NCBI GenBank assembly: GCA_002455255.1
Contig: DKKL01000006.1
Coordinates: 32,337 to 64,971, forward strand
DNA: 32,635 nt
From: Candidatus Tepidiaquacellales bacterium UBA6667
Lineage (GTDB): Bacteria; Bacteroidota; Ignavibacteria; Tepidaquicellales; Tepidaquicellaceae
Direction of reading: 5' to 3'
The position numbers and the translations under genes were made by a program. How positions within the stretch are numbered: the first letter of the stretch is position 1; each line of letters opens with the position of its first letter. Under the pieces are notes generated by a model. It ran no database searches. It was not told where the DNA came from and worked only from the letters and a program-made list of their open reading frames with translations. This document shows positions 24,283-32,635 of this stretch, in pieces.

Positions 24283-25056
24283 TCACAGCTTAAAACTAAT
24301 TGGGATTTTTATAGACATTATTGCGGGTTCGCCGAAAATCTTGCCGGGTTTGAATTTTAACTTTTTGACTAATTTTTTCACTTCATCTTCAAATAATAAA
24401 TTTCCTTCATATGAACTTATCTTTTCAAAATTTCCCTGCCTGCTCACAATAATCGTTACTGTTATGTTGCCTTCTATTTTTGAATTCTTGGCACTCTCAG
24501 GATAGATAAGTTCGCTTAACACTTCTGATAAATTTATTGGTTGAGGAGGTATCGGATTTTTTAGCAATTCAAATTCTTCCATAAATTTTTTCTGAATATA
24601 TTTTTCATCAAGTGATTTATCCTTCAATAAATTACTTATTATTTCAATATGTTTTTTATCTATATCAGGAAATTTTTCAGTTAAATAATTTTCCACATTA
24701 AACTCCTGCATCATCTCCGGAACTCTCCACTTTATATAGTCATATGCAAATGCTATCATAACAATCTGTGATTTATGAAGACGAGTGATATTTACGTCAA
24801 GCCCGCTGTGCAAAAAATCATTATAAATTCTCAAAGAAACAAATCCTATAAATGATTCCGGATATACCAAATTTACATCGTTCAGTTTGCTTAAGGTTAT
24901 CCTGTTGTCTATTTGAGATTCCATACTCGCATTTAACATTTCATCCGTAACTCTTATAAATAAATTAGACTGCGTTGGAAGTTTTTCATTCTGAGAATAG
25001 AGATTACCGGATATAAGAAAGATAAAAATTATAAATACCGAAAAAGATTTTTTCAT
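24283..25056 (-). CDS. Secreted TonB C-terminal domain protein
   Basis: The 257-residue protein has a signal peptide (MKKSFSVFIIFIFLISGNLYS). A mostly helical middle is followed by a TonB C-terminal-like domain at about residues 180-257: IYPESAKNSKIEGNITVTIIV, then LLFEDEVKKLVKKLKFKPGK and SIKIPISFKL. It lacks the N-terminal membrane anchor of a classical TonB. It is therefore probably a periplasmic or outer-membrane-associated protein using the TonB fold, not an energy transducer on its own. No Shine-Dalgarno sequence is clear. It is divergent from the DUF2130 gene across 170 AT-rich bases. Confidence 0.82.
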   Translation of the reverse strand: MKKSFSVFIIFIFLISGNLYSQNEKLPTQSNLFIRVTDEMLNASMESQIDNRITLSKLNDVNLVYPESFIGFVSLRIYNDFLHSGLDVNITRLHKSQIVMIAFAYDYIKWRVPEMMQEFNVENYLTEKFPDIDKKHIEIISNLLKDKSLDEKYIQKKFMEEFELLKNPIPPQPINLSEVLSELIYPESAKNSKIEGNITVTIIVSRQGNFEKISSYEGNLLFEDEVKKLVKKLKFKPGKIFGEPAIMSIKIPISFKL

Positions 25057-25226
25057 TTAATAAAAATAGTTTGTTAAGATATGTATATATTAAAGATTTT
25101 TCTACGGAATTATTACAGAACAAGTAATACCATAATAACTCGTAAAATATTTTTATAATTATAATTATTTAAATACTGATATTTTATTTTTATATTACCA
25201 TTAACTAATTAAACTTTAACTTAATT

Positions 25227-26492
25227 ATGAAATCAATTATAAATTGTCCGGGTTGCGGAGTGGAAATTAATGTGGAAGAAGTTATGGCTAAGGAAATTGA
25301 AAATAAATTATCCGCTGATTACAAAAAGAAATCTGCTCAGCAGACAGCGATATTAATGAAGGAAAAAGAAAAACTTGAAAAAGAGAAAAATGAGTTTGAA
25401 CAAAAAAGAGCAAGGGAAAATGAACTTTTCAAGGAGCGACTTGAAAAAACTCTGAAAGAGGAAAACGAGAAAAATAAAATAAGACTTGAAGAGGAAAAAA
25501 AGAGAATTGAAAAACTTGCTCGGGAAGAATCTGAGTTGAAAATAAAACAGTTAGAAGAGGAAAACGAAAAAAGAAAAAAAGAGAATTTAAAACTAAAACA
25601 AAAAGAACTCGATTTACTAAAAGCAGAAAGTGAACTGAAAGAAAAGCAGGAGCAACTGAAACTTGAAACCGAAAAACAAATGCTCGAACAAAAAGAAAAG
25701 ATTGTTACTGAAGTTCGTCAAAAAGAAGAAGAAAAACATCTGCTAAAAATGAAAGAATATGAAAAGCAACTTGAAGACCAGAAAAAATTAATTGACGAGA
25801 TGAAGCGAAAATCTGAACAGGGTTCTATGCAGATGCAAGGTGAAGTTCTTGAGCTTGCTCTGGAAGATTTATTAAAATCAGAATTCCCTTTTGATAAAAT
25901 TGAAGAAGTTGCAAAAGGTTCAAAAGGTGCTGATGTGATACAGACAGTAATTAACAATCTCCAAAACGAATGTGGAATAATTATATACGAAAGCAAAAGG
26001 ACAAAAAGTTTTTCTGAGGGTTGGATTGATAAACTGAAAGAAGATATGAGGAATGTAAAAGCCACTGTGGCAATTCTTGTAACGGAAACTTTGCCGAAAG
26101 ACCAGACAAAACCTGCTTACAGGAATGGTGTTTGGGTTTGCAGTTTCAGTGATGTAAAATTTCTGGCAACACTTTTCAGAGAATCAATCTTAAGAGAATA
26201 CAGCATAAAGTCAATTCAGGAGAATAAATCAGGGCTAAAGGATATGATGTATGATTATATAACAAGTACTGAATTTACACATAAGATTGATGCGATAGTT
26301 GAAGGGTTCACAGCAATGAAAAGCGATATTGAAAAAGAAAAAAATGCGATGAATAAACTTTGGAAAGAGCGTGAAAAAAATATTGAAAGAATTGTTTCAA
26401 ATACGATTGATATGTATGGCTCTATCAAAGGCATCGGAGGTCAGGCAATACCAACCGTTAAATCACTCGAACTCGGCACGGGAGAAGAATGA
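25227..26492 (+). CDS. DUF2130 family protein with long coiled coil
   Basis: The 421-residue cytoplasmic protein has an N-terminal CPGC pair (Cys7, Cys10) that may be half of a zinc site. Residues about 20-205 form a long, highly charged coiled coil rich in Glu and Lys. Residues about 208-360 form the DUF2130 domain, with GEVLELALEDLLKSEFP, EEVAKGSKGADVIQ, IIIYESKRTKSFSEGW and VTETLP. The D and E-x-K positions (GADVIQ, YESKR) fit a PD-(D/E)XK-like core, which is an inference for this family. The function is unknown, and roles in DNA processing have been suggested only by fold. It converges with the SBBP gene after 27 bases. Confidence 0.92.
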   Translation: MKSIINCPGCGVEINVEEVMAKEIENKLSADYKKKSAQQTAILMKEKEKLEKEKNEFEQKRARENELFKERLEKTLKEENEKNKIRLEEEKKRIEKLAREESELKIKQLEEENEKRKKENLKLKQKELDLLKAESELKEKQEQLKLETEKQMLEQKEKIVTEVRQKEEEKHLLKMKEYEKQLEDQKKLIDEMKRKSEQGSMQMQGEVLELALEDLLKSEFPFDKIEEVAKGSKGADVIQTVINNLQNECGIIIYESKRTKSFSEGWIDKLKEDMRNVKATVAILVTETLPKDQTKPAYRNGVWVCSFSDVKFLATLFRESILREYSIKSIQENKSGLKDMMYDYITSTEFTHKIDAIVEGFTAMKSDIEKEKNAMNKLWKEREKNIERIVSNTIDMYGSIKGIGGQAIPTVKSLELGTGEE

Positions 26493-26519
26493 TTCAACGG
26501 TTTTATGAGTTTAACAGTT

Positions 26520-27857
26520 TTATTTTTTAAGTTTCACTGTTAAGTAATCCATTACTCCTGTTAAAGAAAATTTATATCCTGTTATCATAATATCTCCGTT
26601 TGAATCTGTAACTATCGCATTTCCGATTGGAATCGTATTAACACCGGCATCATAATATACTTGCCCTTTGGTGAGTCCTTCCGGTGAAATAATATCTGCC
26701 ACCATATCGGTAATTCCTTTTTTATCAATAAATACAGAAGTTCCTAACACAAGTATATTACCCGATTCATCAAAACACATATCAATTTTTGGAGAATTTT
26801 TTGAAATCGGATTTTCTGAAACATTTTTCCAAAGAATATTTCCGGTGTTATCAAATTTTATAACACATCTGTGAGTTTTATTTTTTTTAGGCATAGTAAC
26901 ACCGGCAAGATAAATATTTCCTTTACCGTCAAGCAACATTTTATATGACTCATCTTTGGAGTTTGCCTCACCGTTAAAATTTGTTTTCCATAATTGATTC
27001 CCGTTATTATCATATTTTATAAGCAACCAATCTAAGTTTTTTTCGTTGCTATGACCTGATACATATACATTACCTTCGTTATCTGTTTTTATATCTGTCG
27101 GTTCATCAGCAGAGTTTGACTCCCCGTCATACATTGCTTTCCACATAAAATTTCCGGAAGAATCATATTTAATGGTAACTATATGAGATGCAGGTGAGTT
27201 TGCCTGACCTGTTACATATACATTCCCTGCCTTGTCTAACGTAAGTTTACATGCTCCATCATTAGAAATATTTTCATCAAATGAAACTGACCAAATGACA
27301 TTTCCAAGCGTATCATACTTAATTGTCAGCCAGTCTTCACCTGAATTACTTGTTGCAATATGAGCAACAGAACCGGTTACATATACATTTCCTAAATCAT
27401 CAGCCATAATTGATTTTGCTTCATCTGTTAATCCCCCTTCCGAAGCAAACCTCAAAGCATAAATTTCATTTCCTTCAGGTGAATATTTCAATGTGATGAA
27501 ATCCGTTGCTGTCCCTTTATCACCTTTGCTTCCGCCAGTTATCAGTATATTATCATTCTTATCAAGTGTTAAACCAAATGGTCTGTCGTGATAATTTCCC
27601 GGACCATTGTAATTTGCAATCCAGACTAACTTCCCGTTCTTATCATATTTTATTGTTGTTATATTATCATTAATACCTTTCTCACTTGTTGTGCCTGTAA
27701 TTATAACATTATCTTTTGAATCAGTCACCACAAACATTGCTTTATCCATACTCATTTCACCAATTGAACTGTATGACGCTGACCAGAGCGTATCACTTTT
27801 TGAATCAGTTGTTACTGAGAAAAAAACTATTATTGCAAAAAATATAAATGTTTTCAT
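26520..27857 (-). CDS. SBBP beta-propeller repeat protein without sorting domain
   Basis: The 445-residue protein has a signal peptide (MKTFIFFAIIVFFSVTTDSKS). About seven SBBP-type repeats follow, with the pattern GNVYVTG, then TIKYD..GN..W and a following Y or F with DG/NG. This predicts an extracytoplasmic beta-propeller. It ends at the last propeller strand (DYLTVKLKK) with no T9SS sorting domain, unlike its neighbour. It lies 10 bases downstream of that paralogue on the same strand, so the pair is probably one operon created by tandem duplication. No Shine-Dalgarno sequence is visible. Confidence 0.88.
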   Translation of the reverse strand: MKTFIFFAIIVFFSVTTDSKSDTLWSASYSSIGEMSMDKAMFVVTDSKDNVIITGTTSEKGINDNITTIKYDKNGKLVWIANYNGPGNYHDRPFGLTLDKNDNILITGGSKGDKGTATDFITLKYSPEGNEIYALRFASEGGLTDEAKSIMADDLGNVYVTGSVAHIATSNSGEDWLTIKYDTLGNVIWSVSFDENISNDGACKLTLDKAGNVYVTGQANSPASHIVTIKYDSSGNFMWKAMYDGESNSADEPTDIKTDNEGNVYVSGHSNEKNLDWLLIKYDNNGNQLWKTNFNGEANSKDESYKMLLDGKGNIYLAGVTMPKKNKTHRCVIKFDNTGNILWKNVSENPISKNSPKIDMCFDESGNILVLGTSVFIDKKGITDMVADIISPEGLTKGQVYYDAGVNTIPIGNAIVTDSNGDIMITGYKFSLTGVMDYLTVKLKK

Positions 27858-27867
27858 TTTATTTTTT

Positions 27868-29508
27868 TTATTTTAATAAAACCATTTTTTTTGTTTCTGA
27901 TATATTTCCGGATGTCAGTTTATAATAATATATTCCACTGCAAAGTCCGCCTGCATTAAATACATATTCATAGCTACCCGCCTGTAAATTTTCGTTTAAT
28001 AAAACTGATATCTCTCTTCCGTTAATGTCATAAACTTTTAAAATTACATTTGAAGAATTTGGAATTTGGAATTTAATTTTTGTTTCAGGGTTAAATGGAT
28101 TTGGATAATTTTGAGATAGATTAAATTTTTCGGGAGTTGAATTATTAACCGTTTGGATATTTGAAAGTTTATCAATTTTCATTGTAAGAATATCACCAAC
28201 CAGATTACTGCCGACACTATTACCTGAAACGTAAACAAAACCTAAACTATCAATAGATATAAAATAACCGGCATCTTCCCTGTTTGCAGGGCTGTTATAT
28301 CTATACAGCCATTGCTGAACACCTGATGGTGAGTATTTAATAGTTACAATATCTGCCATAGATGAAGAACCTTGACTTGTTCCGGTTACATAAACATTTC
28401 CGAAATTATCAAGAGTCAAATCATTTGCTTCATCAAAGCTGTTAAACAATTGTCCGTTATATCTCTGAACCCATTCTTCCAATCCGGATGATGAATATTT
28501 TATTGTGGCATAGTCATAACCATTACCGCTAACGCTCCTTCCCGTTACATATACATTGCCGGCATTATCCGTCATTATAGATTTCGCTTCATCCAGTCCT
28601 GATGCAGTACCGTTATATCGTTTCACCCAGAGTGAATCACCATTACTGTTATATTTTATTGTTAAATAATCCGCTGATTCCGCTGCGGATGTATTCCTGC
28701 TGAATCCGGTTACATATACATTTCCTGAATTATCAACGAACATATCTTCCGGCTCATCATAATTATTCCCGGTTCCGTTATATCTTTTTACCCAAACCGA
28801 ATCACCTGTTAATGTATATTTAATCGTCAGATAGTCGGCACTTGTTGAAGTCCCAAAAACGCTTCTGCTTATGCCTGTTACATATACAAAACCATTTTTT
28901 AGTTTAAGTTTATATGCAATATCTAAATCATTCCCGATTCCGTTATATGTTTTGCTCCATAGTAAATCACCTCCTGAATTATAACAAACAGTCAAATAAT
29001 TTCCTGCTCCTGCTCCTGTTACATAAACATTTCCGATATCATCAACACCGATTGAATAAGCAATTTGATTAGTTCCTAAATCTCCTGTCAACCGCTTTAT
29101 CCAAACAGTATCCCCGATGCTGTTATATTTTATTGTTATAAAATCAGAAGTCATATCTTGTCCCGTGCTGAAACCGGTTACATAAACATTTCCGATATTA
29201 TCAACTGCTATATCATTTGGCTCATCAACAGGCAAACCCATTCCGCCACCATTAAACCTTTCAACCCAAAGTGAATCACCGCTTTGATTATATTTAATAG
29301 TCGCAATGTCATAGTTATTGTTCAAGCCGGAACCCTGAGATCTTCCTGTGATATATGTATTGCCTGAATTATCAATAACCATACCCCTCACTTCATCTAT
29401 TCCCGATACGATTCCGGTGTATCTCGAAGTCCACAGAGGATTATCATTTGCAAAAGCAAATTGTGAAAACAAAAATAATACAAACACATTAAGAATAATT
29501 TTTTGCAT
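27868..29508 (-). CDS. SBBP beta-propeller repeat T9SS cargo protein
   Basis: The 546-residue protein has a signal peptide (MQKIILNVFVLFLFSQFAFA). About eight SBBP repeats of roughly 52-55 residues follow, with the recurring core GNVYVTG and then YLTIKYNSNGDSLWVKRYNG. Residues about 460-546 form a T9SS type A sorting domain with NYPNPFNPET and the ending KKMVLLK. It is predicted to be a secreted or cell-surface propeller of unknown ligand. A strong Shine-Dalgarno sequence (AAGGAG) lies nine bases before the ATG. It leads a two-gene unit with the shorter SBBP protein. Confidence 0.92.
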   Translation of the reverse strand: MQKIILNVFVLFLFSQFAFANDNPLWTSRYTGIVSGIDEVRGMVIDNSGNTYITGRSQGSGLNNNYDIATIKYNQSGDSLWVERFNGGGMGLPVDEPNDIAVDNIGNVYVTGFSTGQDMTSDFITIKYNSIGDTVWIKRLTGDLGTNQIAYSIGVDDIGNVYVTGAGAGNYLTVCYNSGGDLLWSKTYNGIGNDLDIAYKLKLKNGFVYVTGISRSVFGTSTSADYLTIKYTLTGDSVWVKRYNGTGNNYDEPEDMFVDNSGNVYVTGFSRNTSAAESADYLTIKYNSNGDSLWVKRYNGTASGLDEAKSIMTDNAGNVYVTGRSVSGNGYDYATIKYSSSGLEEWVQRYNGQLFNSFDEANDLTLDNFGNVYVTGTSQGSSSMADIVTIKYSPSGVQQWLYRYNSPANREDAGYFISIDSLGFVYVSGNSVGSNLVGDILTMKIDKLSNIQTVNNSTPEKFNLSQNYPNPFNPETKIKFQIPNSSNVILKVYDINGREISVLLNENLQAGSYEYVFNAGGLCSGIYYYKLTSGNISETKKMVLLK

Positions 29509-29560
29509 AATTAAAACTCCTTTTATTTAAAATAGCCGAACCGGATATTTTAACTGACAT

Positions 29561-29667
29561 TTATGAGGCAGTCCTAATAGAAAGGAACTAATTTAAATGT
29601 CTGATAATCCGGTATCAGCTATAAAGAACAATTAATTTTTATTTGTTAATTCAAGACTGCCTCGTGA
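29561..29667 (+). other. Predicted structured RNA or regulatory element
   Basis: GAGGCAGTC (29565-29573) pairs with GACTGCCTC (29655-29663), the most GC-rich words in this gap. On the plus-strand RNA the helix extends to 13 bp if two U-G wobbles are allowed. Inside lies a smaller hairpin, CTGATA (29601-29606) with TATCAG (29613-29618). No known RNA family was recognised. It is in the 305-bp gap between the divergent genes starting at 29508 and 29814, so it may be a leader of the plus gene or a separate small RNA. Confidence 0.45.
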
Positions 29668-29727
29668 ATTGAATTACTCAAACTTATCGGAAAGGAATTT
29701 TAAAGACAAAGAATTATAAACGGAGAA

Positions 29728-29812
29728 GTCACACGATATTTACATTCAAATACTGTATTTTAAACTATTAATGTATATTATTGATTGTTTTAAACAATAT
29801 TTGTCACACGAT
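29728..29812 (+). promoter_or_regulatory. Direct repeats GTCACACGAT and a palindrome before the 29814 gene
   Basis: GTCACACGAT occurs at 29728-29737 and again at 29803-29812, the second copy abutting the ATG at 29814. Between them is a perfect palindrome ATTGTTT-T-AAACAAT (29784-29798). The arrangement looks like protein binding sites controlling the downstream gene; no regulator can be named. Confidence 0.4.
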
Positions 29813-29813
29813 T

Positions 29814-31280
29814 ATGGAAAATTTAACATTATTTAAAATATTAAAAACTTTCACAAAAGTTGAAATGAAGGAGTTAAGAAAATTTGTTAACTCACCTGTT
29901 TTTAATAACAGAAACGAAGTTATAAAATATTATGAAGTATTAAATTCATATCATAAAAAAATTTTACAAAAAAAAATAACACAAATTCAAATTTGGAATT
30001 CGCTTTATCCCAATAAAAAATATTCAGAGTCATCATCCGAAAAATTAAAAAAATTAAATTCATTTTTATTGCAGGTTATTTATAAATATTTATCATACAA
30101 AGGTATTACGACAGACGATTTTTATTTAAAGCAATCACTGGTAGTTAAACTGAACGAGAAAGGAAAGTTTGAGCTTAGCAAAAAACATTTGGAATTACTC
30201 GACGAGGAATACAGATTTATAAAATCAGATGCTTCAAATTTTTTCTGGAAAAAATTTCAGATTGAGCAGGACAGAGCAAGCGGATATACATACTCAGGCG
30301 AAGACCATCTGGCATCCGAAGCATTGCAAAACAGAGCAAGATATTTTATTCACCATACGATATTAACTTCGAGCAGTGTATTTATAAATTTATTTATAAA
30401 CGAAATGAATTTTAACACTGATAATTCAATTAGCGGTTACTATGAATTTTTTGACAATTTGAAATTTGAAAAATCATTGAACAAAATGAGAAAAAGCAGG
30501 GATGAATTTTATTATGTATCCGCAATATATTATTTTCAGGCAATGGCATTAAGGAATTTAAAAGAAAAATCATATTATGAAAATTTTAGAAATCTGCTTT
30601 ACAAATATGGCAATAGATTTTCTTATATCGACAGGATTAACTTTTATTCAATACTTCAGGCGATTTGCACATTAAAAACTGAATCCGGAATTAAAGAATA
30701 TGAGGAAGAATTATTTAATGCATATTCCGAAATGTTAAAGCAAGATTTGATATCAATTAATGAAGGTGGATATTTCATGGTAAAACTTTTCAGAAATTTT
30801 ATACAAACAGGAGTATTGCTAAAGAGATATGATTGGATAGAATCACTTATAAAAAATTATTCTCACCGATTGCCACCCGAAAGCAAAGACAGTTTGCTAA
30901 ATTTAACAGAAGCATTAATTTTATTTGAAAGGGAAAAATTTGATAAATCACTTGAAAAATTATCACTTATAAATTATGATATATTTCACTTTAAAATAGA
31001 TTTAAAACTTTTGCAATTGCGAAACTTTATAGAGCTTGAGTATATCAACGAAGCATATTCCTTAATTGATACTTTTAAACATTTTATATCGGGAAATAAA
31101 TTTATTTCTAACCGATATAGAGATAAATTGCGAAAATTTTTACTGATTATTTCTAAATATATAAAACTGAAAGAGAAAAAAGATACGACAGGGCTAAATT
31201 TTCTTTTGAAAGAAATCAGTTCAAATGAGTTAGGTTTATATAATGATTGGATTAAAGAAAAAATAAAAAATGCCGGATAA
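29814..31280 (+). CDS. Helical repeat protein of unknown function, Bacteroidota type
   Basis: The ATG at 29814 is preferred. An in-frame TTG at 29781 would add 11 residues that read through the upstream palindrome. The 488-residue product has no signal peptide and is predicted to be almost entirely helical and rich in Lys, Phe and Tyr. Its opening (LFKILKTFTKVEMKELRKFVNSPVFNNRNEVIKY split over residues 5-38) recalls a large family of uncharacterised Bacteroidota cytoplasmic proteins with the phrase KF..SP.FN. A TPR-like solenoid is likely from the repeated helix pairs, but no catalytic motif was seen. It converges with the DUF4337-like gene, whose terminator overlaps its 3' end. Confidence 0.8.
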   Translation: MENLTLFKILKTFTKVEMKELRKFVNSPVFNNRNEVIKYYEVLNSYHKKILQKKITQIQIWNSLYPNKKYSESSSEKLKKLNSFLLQVIYKYLSYKGITTDDFYLKQSLVVKLNEKGKFELSKKHLELLDEEYRFIKSDASNFFWKKFQIEQDRASGYTYSGEDHLASEALQNRARYFIHHTILTSSSVFINLFINEMNFNTDNSISGYYEFFDNLKFEKSLNKMRKSRDEFYYVSAIYYFQAMALRNLKEKSYYENFRNLLYKYGNRFSYIDRINFYSILQAICTLKTESGIKEYEEELFNAYSEMLKQDLISINEGGYFMVKLFRNFIQTGVLLKRYDWIESLIKNYSHRLPPESKDSLLNLTEALILFEREKFDKSLEKLSLINYDIFHFKIDLKLLQLRNFIELEYINEAYSLIDTFKHFISGNKFISNRYRDKLRKFLLIISKYIKLKEKKDTTGLNFLLKEISSNELGLYNDWIKEKIKNAG

Positions 31281-31297
31281 TAATTTTTACCCGGCAT
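31264..31297 (-). terminator. Intrinsic terminator after the DUF4337-like gene
   Basis: ATGCCGG (31270-31276) pairs with CCGGCAT (31291-31297) around a 14-base loop. On the minus strand the stem is followed by TTTTTT, so it terminates the gene ending at 31312. The stem reaches into the last codons and stop of the convergent plus gene. Confidence 0.75.
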
Positions 31298-31311
31298 CAT
31301 AAATTTATTTA

Positions 31312-32001
31312 TTAAAATGGGAAAGGCAAAGTCAACATTCTTATAACAGTGAAGAGCAGAATAAATCCTCCGATTCCGACATACGCTTTTTGAAGCGACT
31401 CTTTAGTTTTCAAACTTGCCAGACCGAGAAAAAATAAAACTACAGTAAACAAAACCGTACAGAGCGTAAAATCGTCTCCGTAGCCGTTTGCCTCATTCCC
31501 CTTTTTCATAAGTTCATCCGCAGAATCGAATCTTTCATCTGCTTCTTCAAATCTCGCTCTGATAGATTTTTCTTTTTCAATCATTTCCTTTTCATATTCA
31601 GTAAGGTCATTGGGATTTTCCTGCAAATCTTTTTGCAAACTTTCGCTAAGTTTTGAGAAAAAATATTCAGCATCAATGATATCACCTTTTTCTAAATTTT
31701 CTTTCCATTCGGAATAAACAACATCGTCAGAGAGTTCATCAATTTCAAACTGCGAGAGTTCGTTCAGAGCTTCCAGGTAAACTGTATTTGCGTGGTTAGT
31801 TTCACTGATAGATTGAGCATAGCTTGACTGCTGATTTCCACCCCAAAGAGCGGCAAAATAAGCAGCCAAAGCACCGAGAACGGTCGCAACACCGAGAAGC
31901 ACAGTGATAATTACTTCAAGTTTAGTTGCTTTTTCGTCTTTAGGTAAAACGGCATTGTTTACAGAAACATTTACAGTTTCATTTTTGGTTTCGTCTGACA
32001 T
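31312..32001 (-). CDS. DUF4337-like membrane protein
   Basis: The 229-residue protein has one hydrophobic helix near residues 28-50. A long acidic helical stretch follows (about 60-165, rich in Glu and Asp, probably coiled coil). Two more membrane helices lie at about 175-195 and 207-226. The segment AAYFAALWGGNQQSSYAQ resembles DUF4337 proteins, whose function is unknown; this match is from memory. It is downstream of mscL on the same strand after 30 bases and could be co-transcribed with it. A hairpin terminator follows. Confidence 0.75.
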   Translation of the reverse strand: MSDETKNETVNVSVNNAVLPKDEKATKLEVIITVLLGVATVLGALAAYFAALWGGNQQSSYAQSISETNHANTVYLEALNELSQFEIDELSDDVVYSEWKENLEKGDIIDAEYFFSKLSESLQKDLQENPNDLTEYEKEMIEKEKSIRARFEEADERFDSADELMKKGNEANGYGDDFTLCTVLFTVVLFFLGLASLKTKESLQKAYVGIGGFILLFTVIRMLTLPFPF

Positions 32002-32031
32002 AATTCCGAATTTAAAGTTTTTGGGAAAAAA

Positions 32032-32442
32032 TTATTTTTTAAGAGAGTCTCTAATTTCTCTTAATAGTATAATTTCTTCCGAAGGTTCATTCGGAGGTGT
32101 CGGTTTTTCATCTTCTTTTCTGCGAAATTTATTTACAGCTTTAATTATAATAAACAAAACAAAAGCAATAATTAGAAAATCAATTGCAACCTGAATAAAA
32201 TTTCCAAAGTTTAGGTTTACGGCATTTTGAATAACATGACCGTTAGCATCGAGAACCGCATCTTTGAGAGTAAGTTTGAAATCTTTGAAGTTAATACCGC
32301 CTGTTAAGATACCAATCAACGGCATTAAAATATCATCAACAACCGAAGATATGATTTTCCCGAAAGCCGCCCCGATGATAACACCGACCGCAAGATCAAT
32401 TACATTACCTCTTGAAATAAACTCTTTAAATTCTTTAATCAT
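32032..32442 (-). CDS. mscL: Large-conductance mechanosensitive channel MscL
   Basis: MscL is a homopentameric inner-membrane channel that opens under membrane tension to release solutes during osmotic downshock. The ATG at 32442 gives 136 residues, the standard length; a GTG at 32454 would add only four. The N-terminal MIKEFKEFISRGNVIDLAVGV, with the gate-lining first helix (GVIIGAAFGKIISSVV), is diagnostic. A periplasmic loop (LKDAVLDANGHVIQ) and second helix (FLIIAFVLFIIIKAVN) follow, then a cytoplasmic end with EEIILLREIRDSLKK. All parts are present and no truncation is seen. Confidence 0.97.
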   Translation of the reverse strand: MIKEFKEFISRGNVIDLAVGVIIGAAFGKIISSVVDDILMPLIGILTGGINFKDFKLTLKDAVLDANGHVIQNAVNLNFGNFIQVAIDFLIIAFVLFIIIKAVNKFRRKEDEKPTPPNEPSEEIILLREIRDSLKK

Positions 32443-32524
32443 ATTATTTTTCACAAAAATATGTAAAAAATAAGTTATAAAGTAGATTGAAAAGTGAGGT
32501 TATATAAGTTGTTTTTTGGGTTGT

Positions 32525-32559
32525 GGGTTGTGAATTGTGGGTTCTGGGTTGTGAATTGT
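32525..32559. repeat. G/T-rich direct repeat at right edge
   Basis: GGGTTGTGAATTGT occurs at 32525-32538 and 32546-32559, within a strand-biased G/T-rich tract upstream of mscL. The composition differs sharply from surrounding AT-rich DNA. Such tracts are common in repetitive intergenic sequence. Confidence 0.6.
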
Positions 32560-32561
32560 AA

Positions 32562-32635
32562 GTAATGTCATCCAGAGCGGAGCGAAAGTTATGTCATTCT
32601 TAACGAAACAAAAAGTTATGTCATTATGAACAAAG
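32562..32635. repeat. Three degenerate copies of a GTTATGTCATTCT-type repeat
   Basis: Units beginning GTAATGTCAT or GTTATGTCAT start at 32562, 32588 and 32615, a period of 26-27 bases, and each continues with an AACGAA- or GCGAA-like end. The consensus resembles the dispersed GTCATTCTGAGCGAAGCGA elements found between genes in many Bacteroidota and related genomes. The array continues beyond the window. Confidence 0.6.

Overview
The window is AT-rich, gene-dense bacterial DNA. It most likely comes from the Ignavibacteriota/Bacteroidota-Chlorobi side of the FCB group. Five secreted proteins end in a type IX secretion (T9SS) sorting domain introduced by the linker NYPNPFNP, which is typical of that lineage. 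Many genes lack a clear Shine-Dalgarno sequence, as is common there. No rRNA, tRNA, CRISPR array or transposase was recognised, and the species cannot be named from this sequence.

Layout. 1-4100: the start of a truncated exported protein gene and two T9SS cargo proteins (YCF48/kelch propellers; choice-of-anchor B) that converge on a shared terminator. 4106-8866: a tight same-strand run of five genes (SnoaL-like protein, T9SS repeat protein, M28 zinc peptidase, then an AbiEii-type toxin-antitoxin pair). 8880-17301: respiratory complex I genes on the minus strand, in two blocks. nuoAB (16454-17301) and nuoCDEF (9223-12947) are separated by about 3.5 kb holding a DUF4143-type AAA ATPase, a T9SS choice-of-anchor J protein and a divergent lipoprotein. 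17430-23652: a very AT-rich defence-like island with a predicted PUA/EVE-like plus PD-(D/E)XK protein, a YcgL/RlaP-type nucleotidyltransferase, a methylase-nuclease-methylase restriction cassette and a PGN_0703-like nuclease. Three of these genes appear to start with TTG. 23701-32635: ordinary genes (DHFR-family protein, TonB-C protein, DUF2130, two SBBP-repeat proteins, a Bacteroidota-type helical protein, a DUF4337-like membrane protein, MscL) and a cluster of short repeats at the right edge.

The most unusual signal is directly upstream of the DUF4143 ATPase inside the split nuo locus. Five copies of a dyad, TATCCTT-N5-AAGGATA, sit at exactly 33-bp intervals (14296-14446) with unrelated 14-bp linkers. 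Read in the ATPase direction, the 3' arm AAGGATA is invariant in all five copies and contains a Shine-Dalgarno core. The copy nearest the gene holds the ATPase's own apparent ribosome binding site inside the hairpin. No terminator is visible between the ATPase and nuoCDEF (25 bp), so this array may also influence expression of half of complex I. Further structured intergenic DNA lies at 29561-29812, 22594-22645 and 17391-17421.
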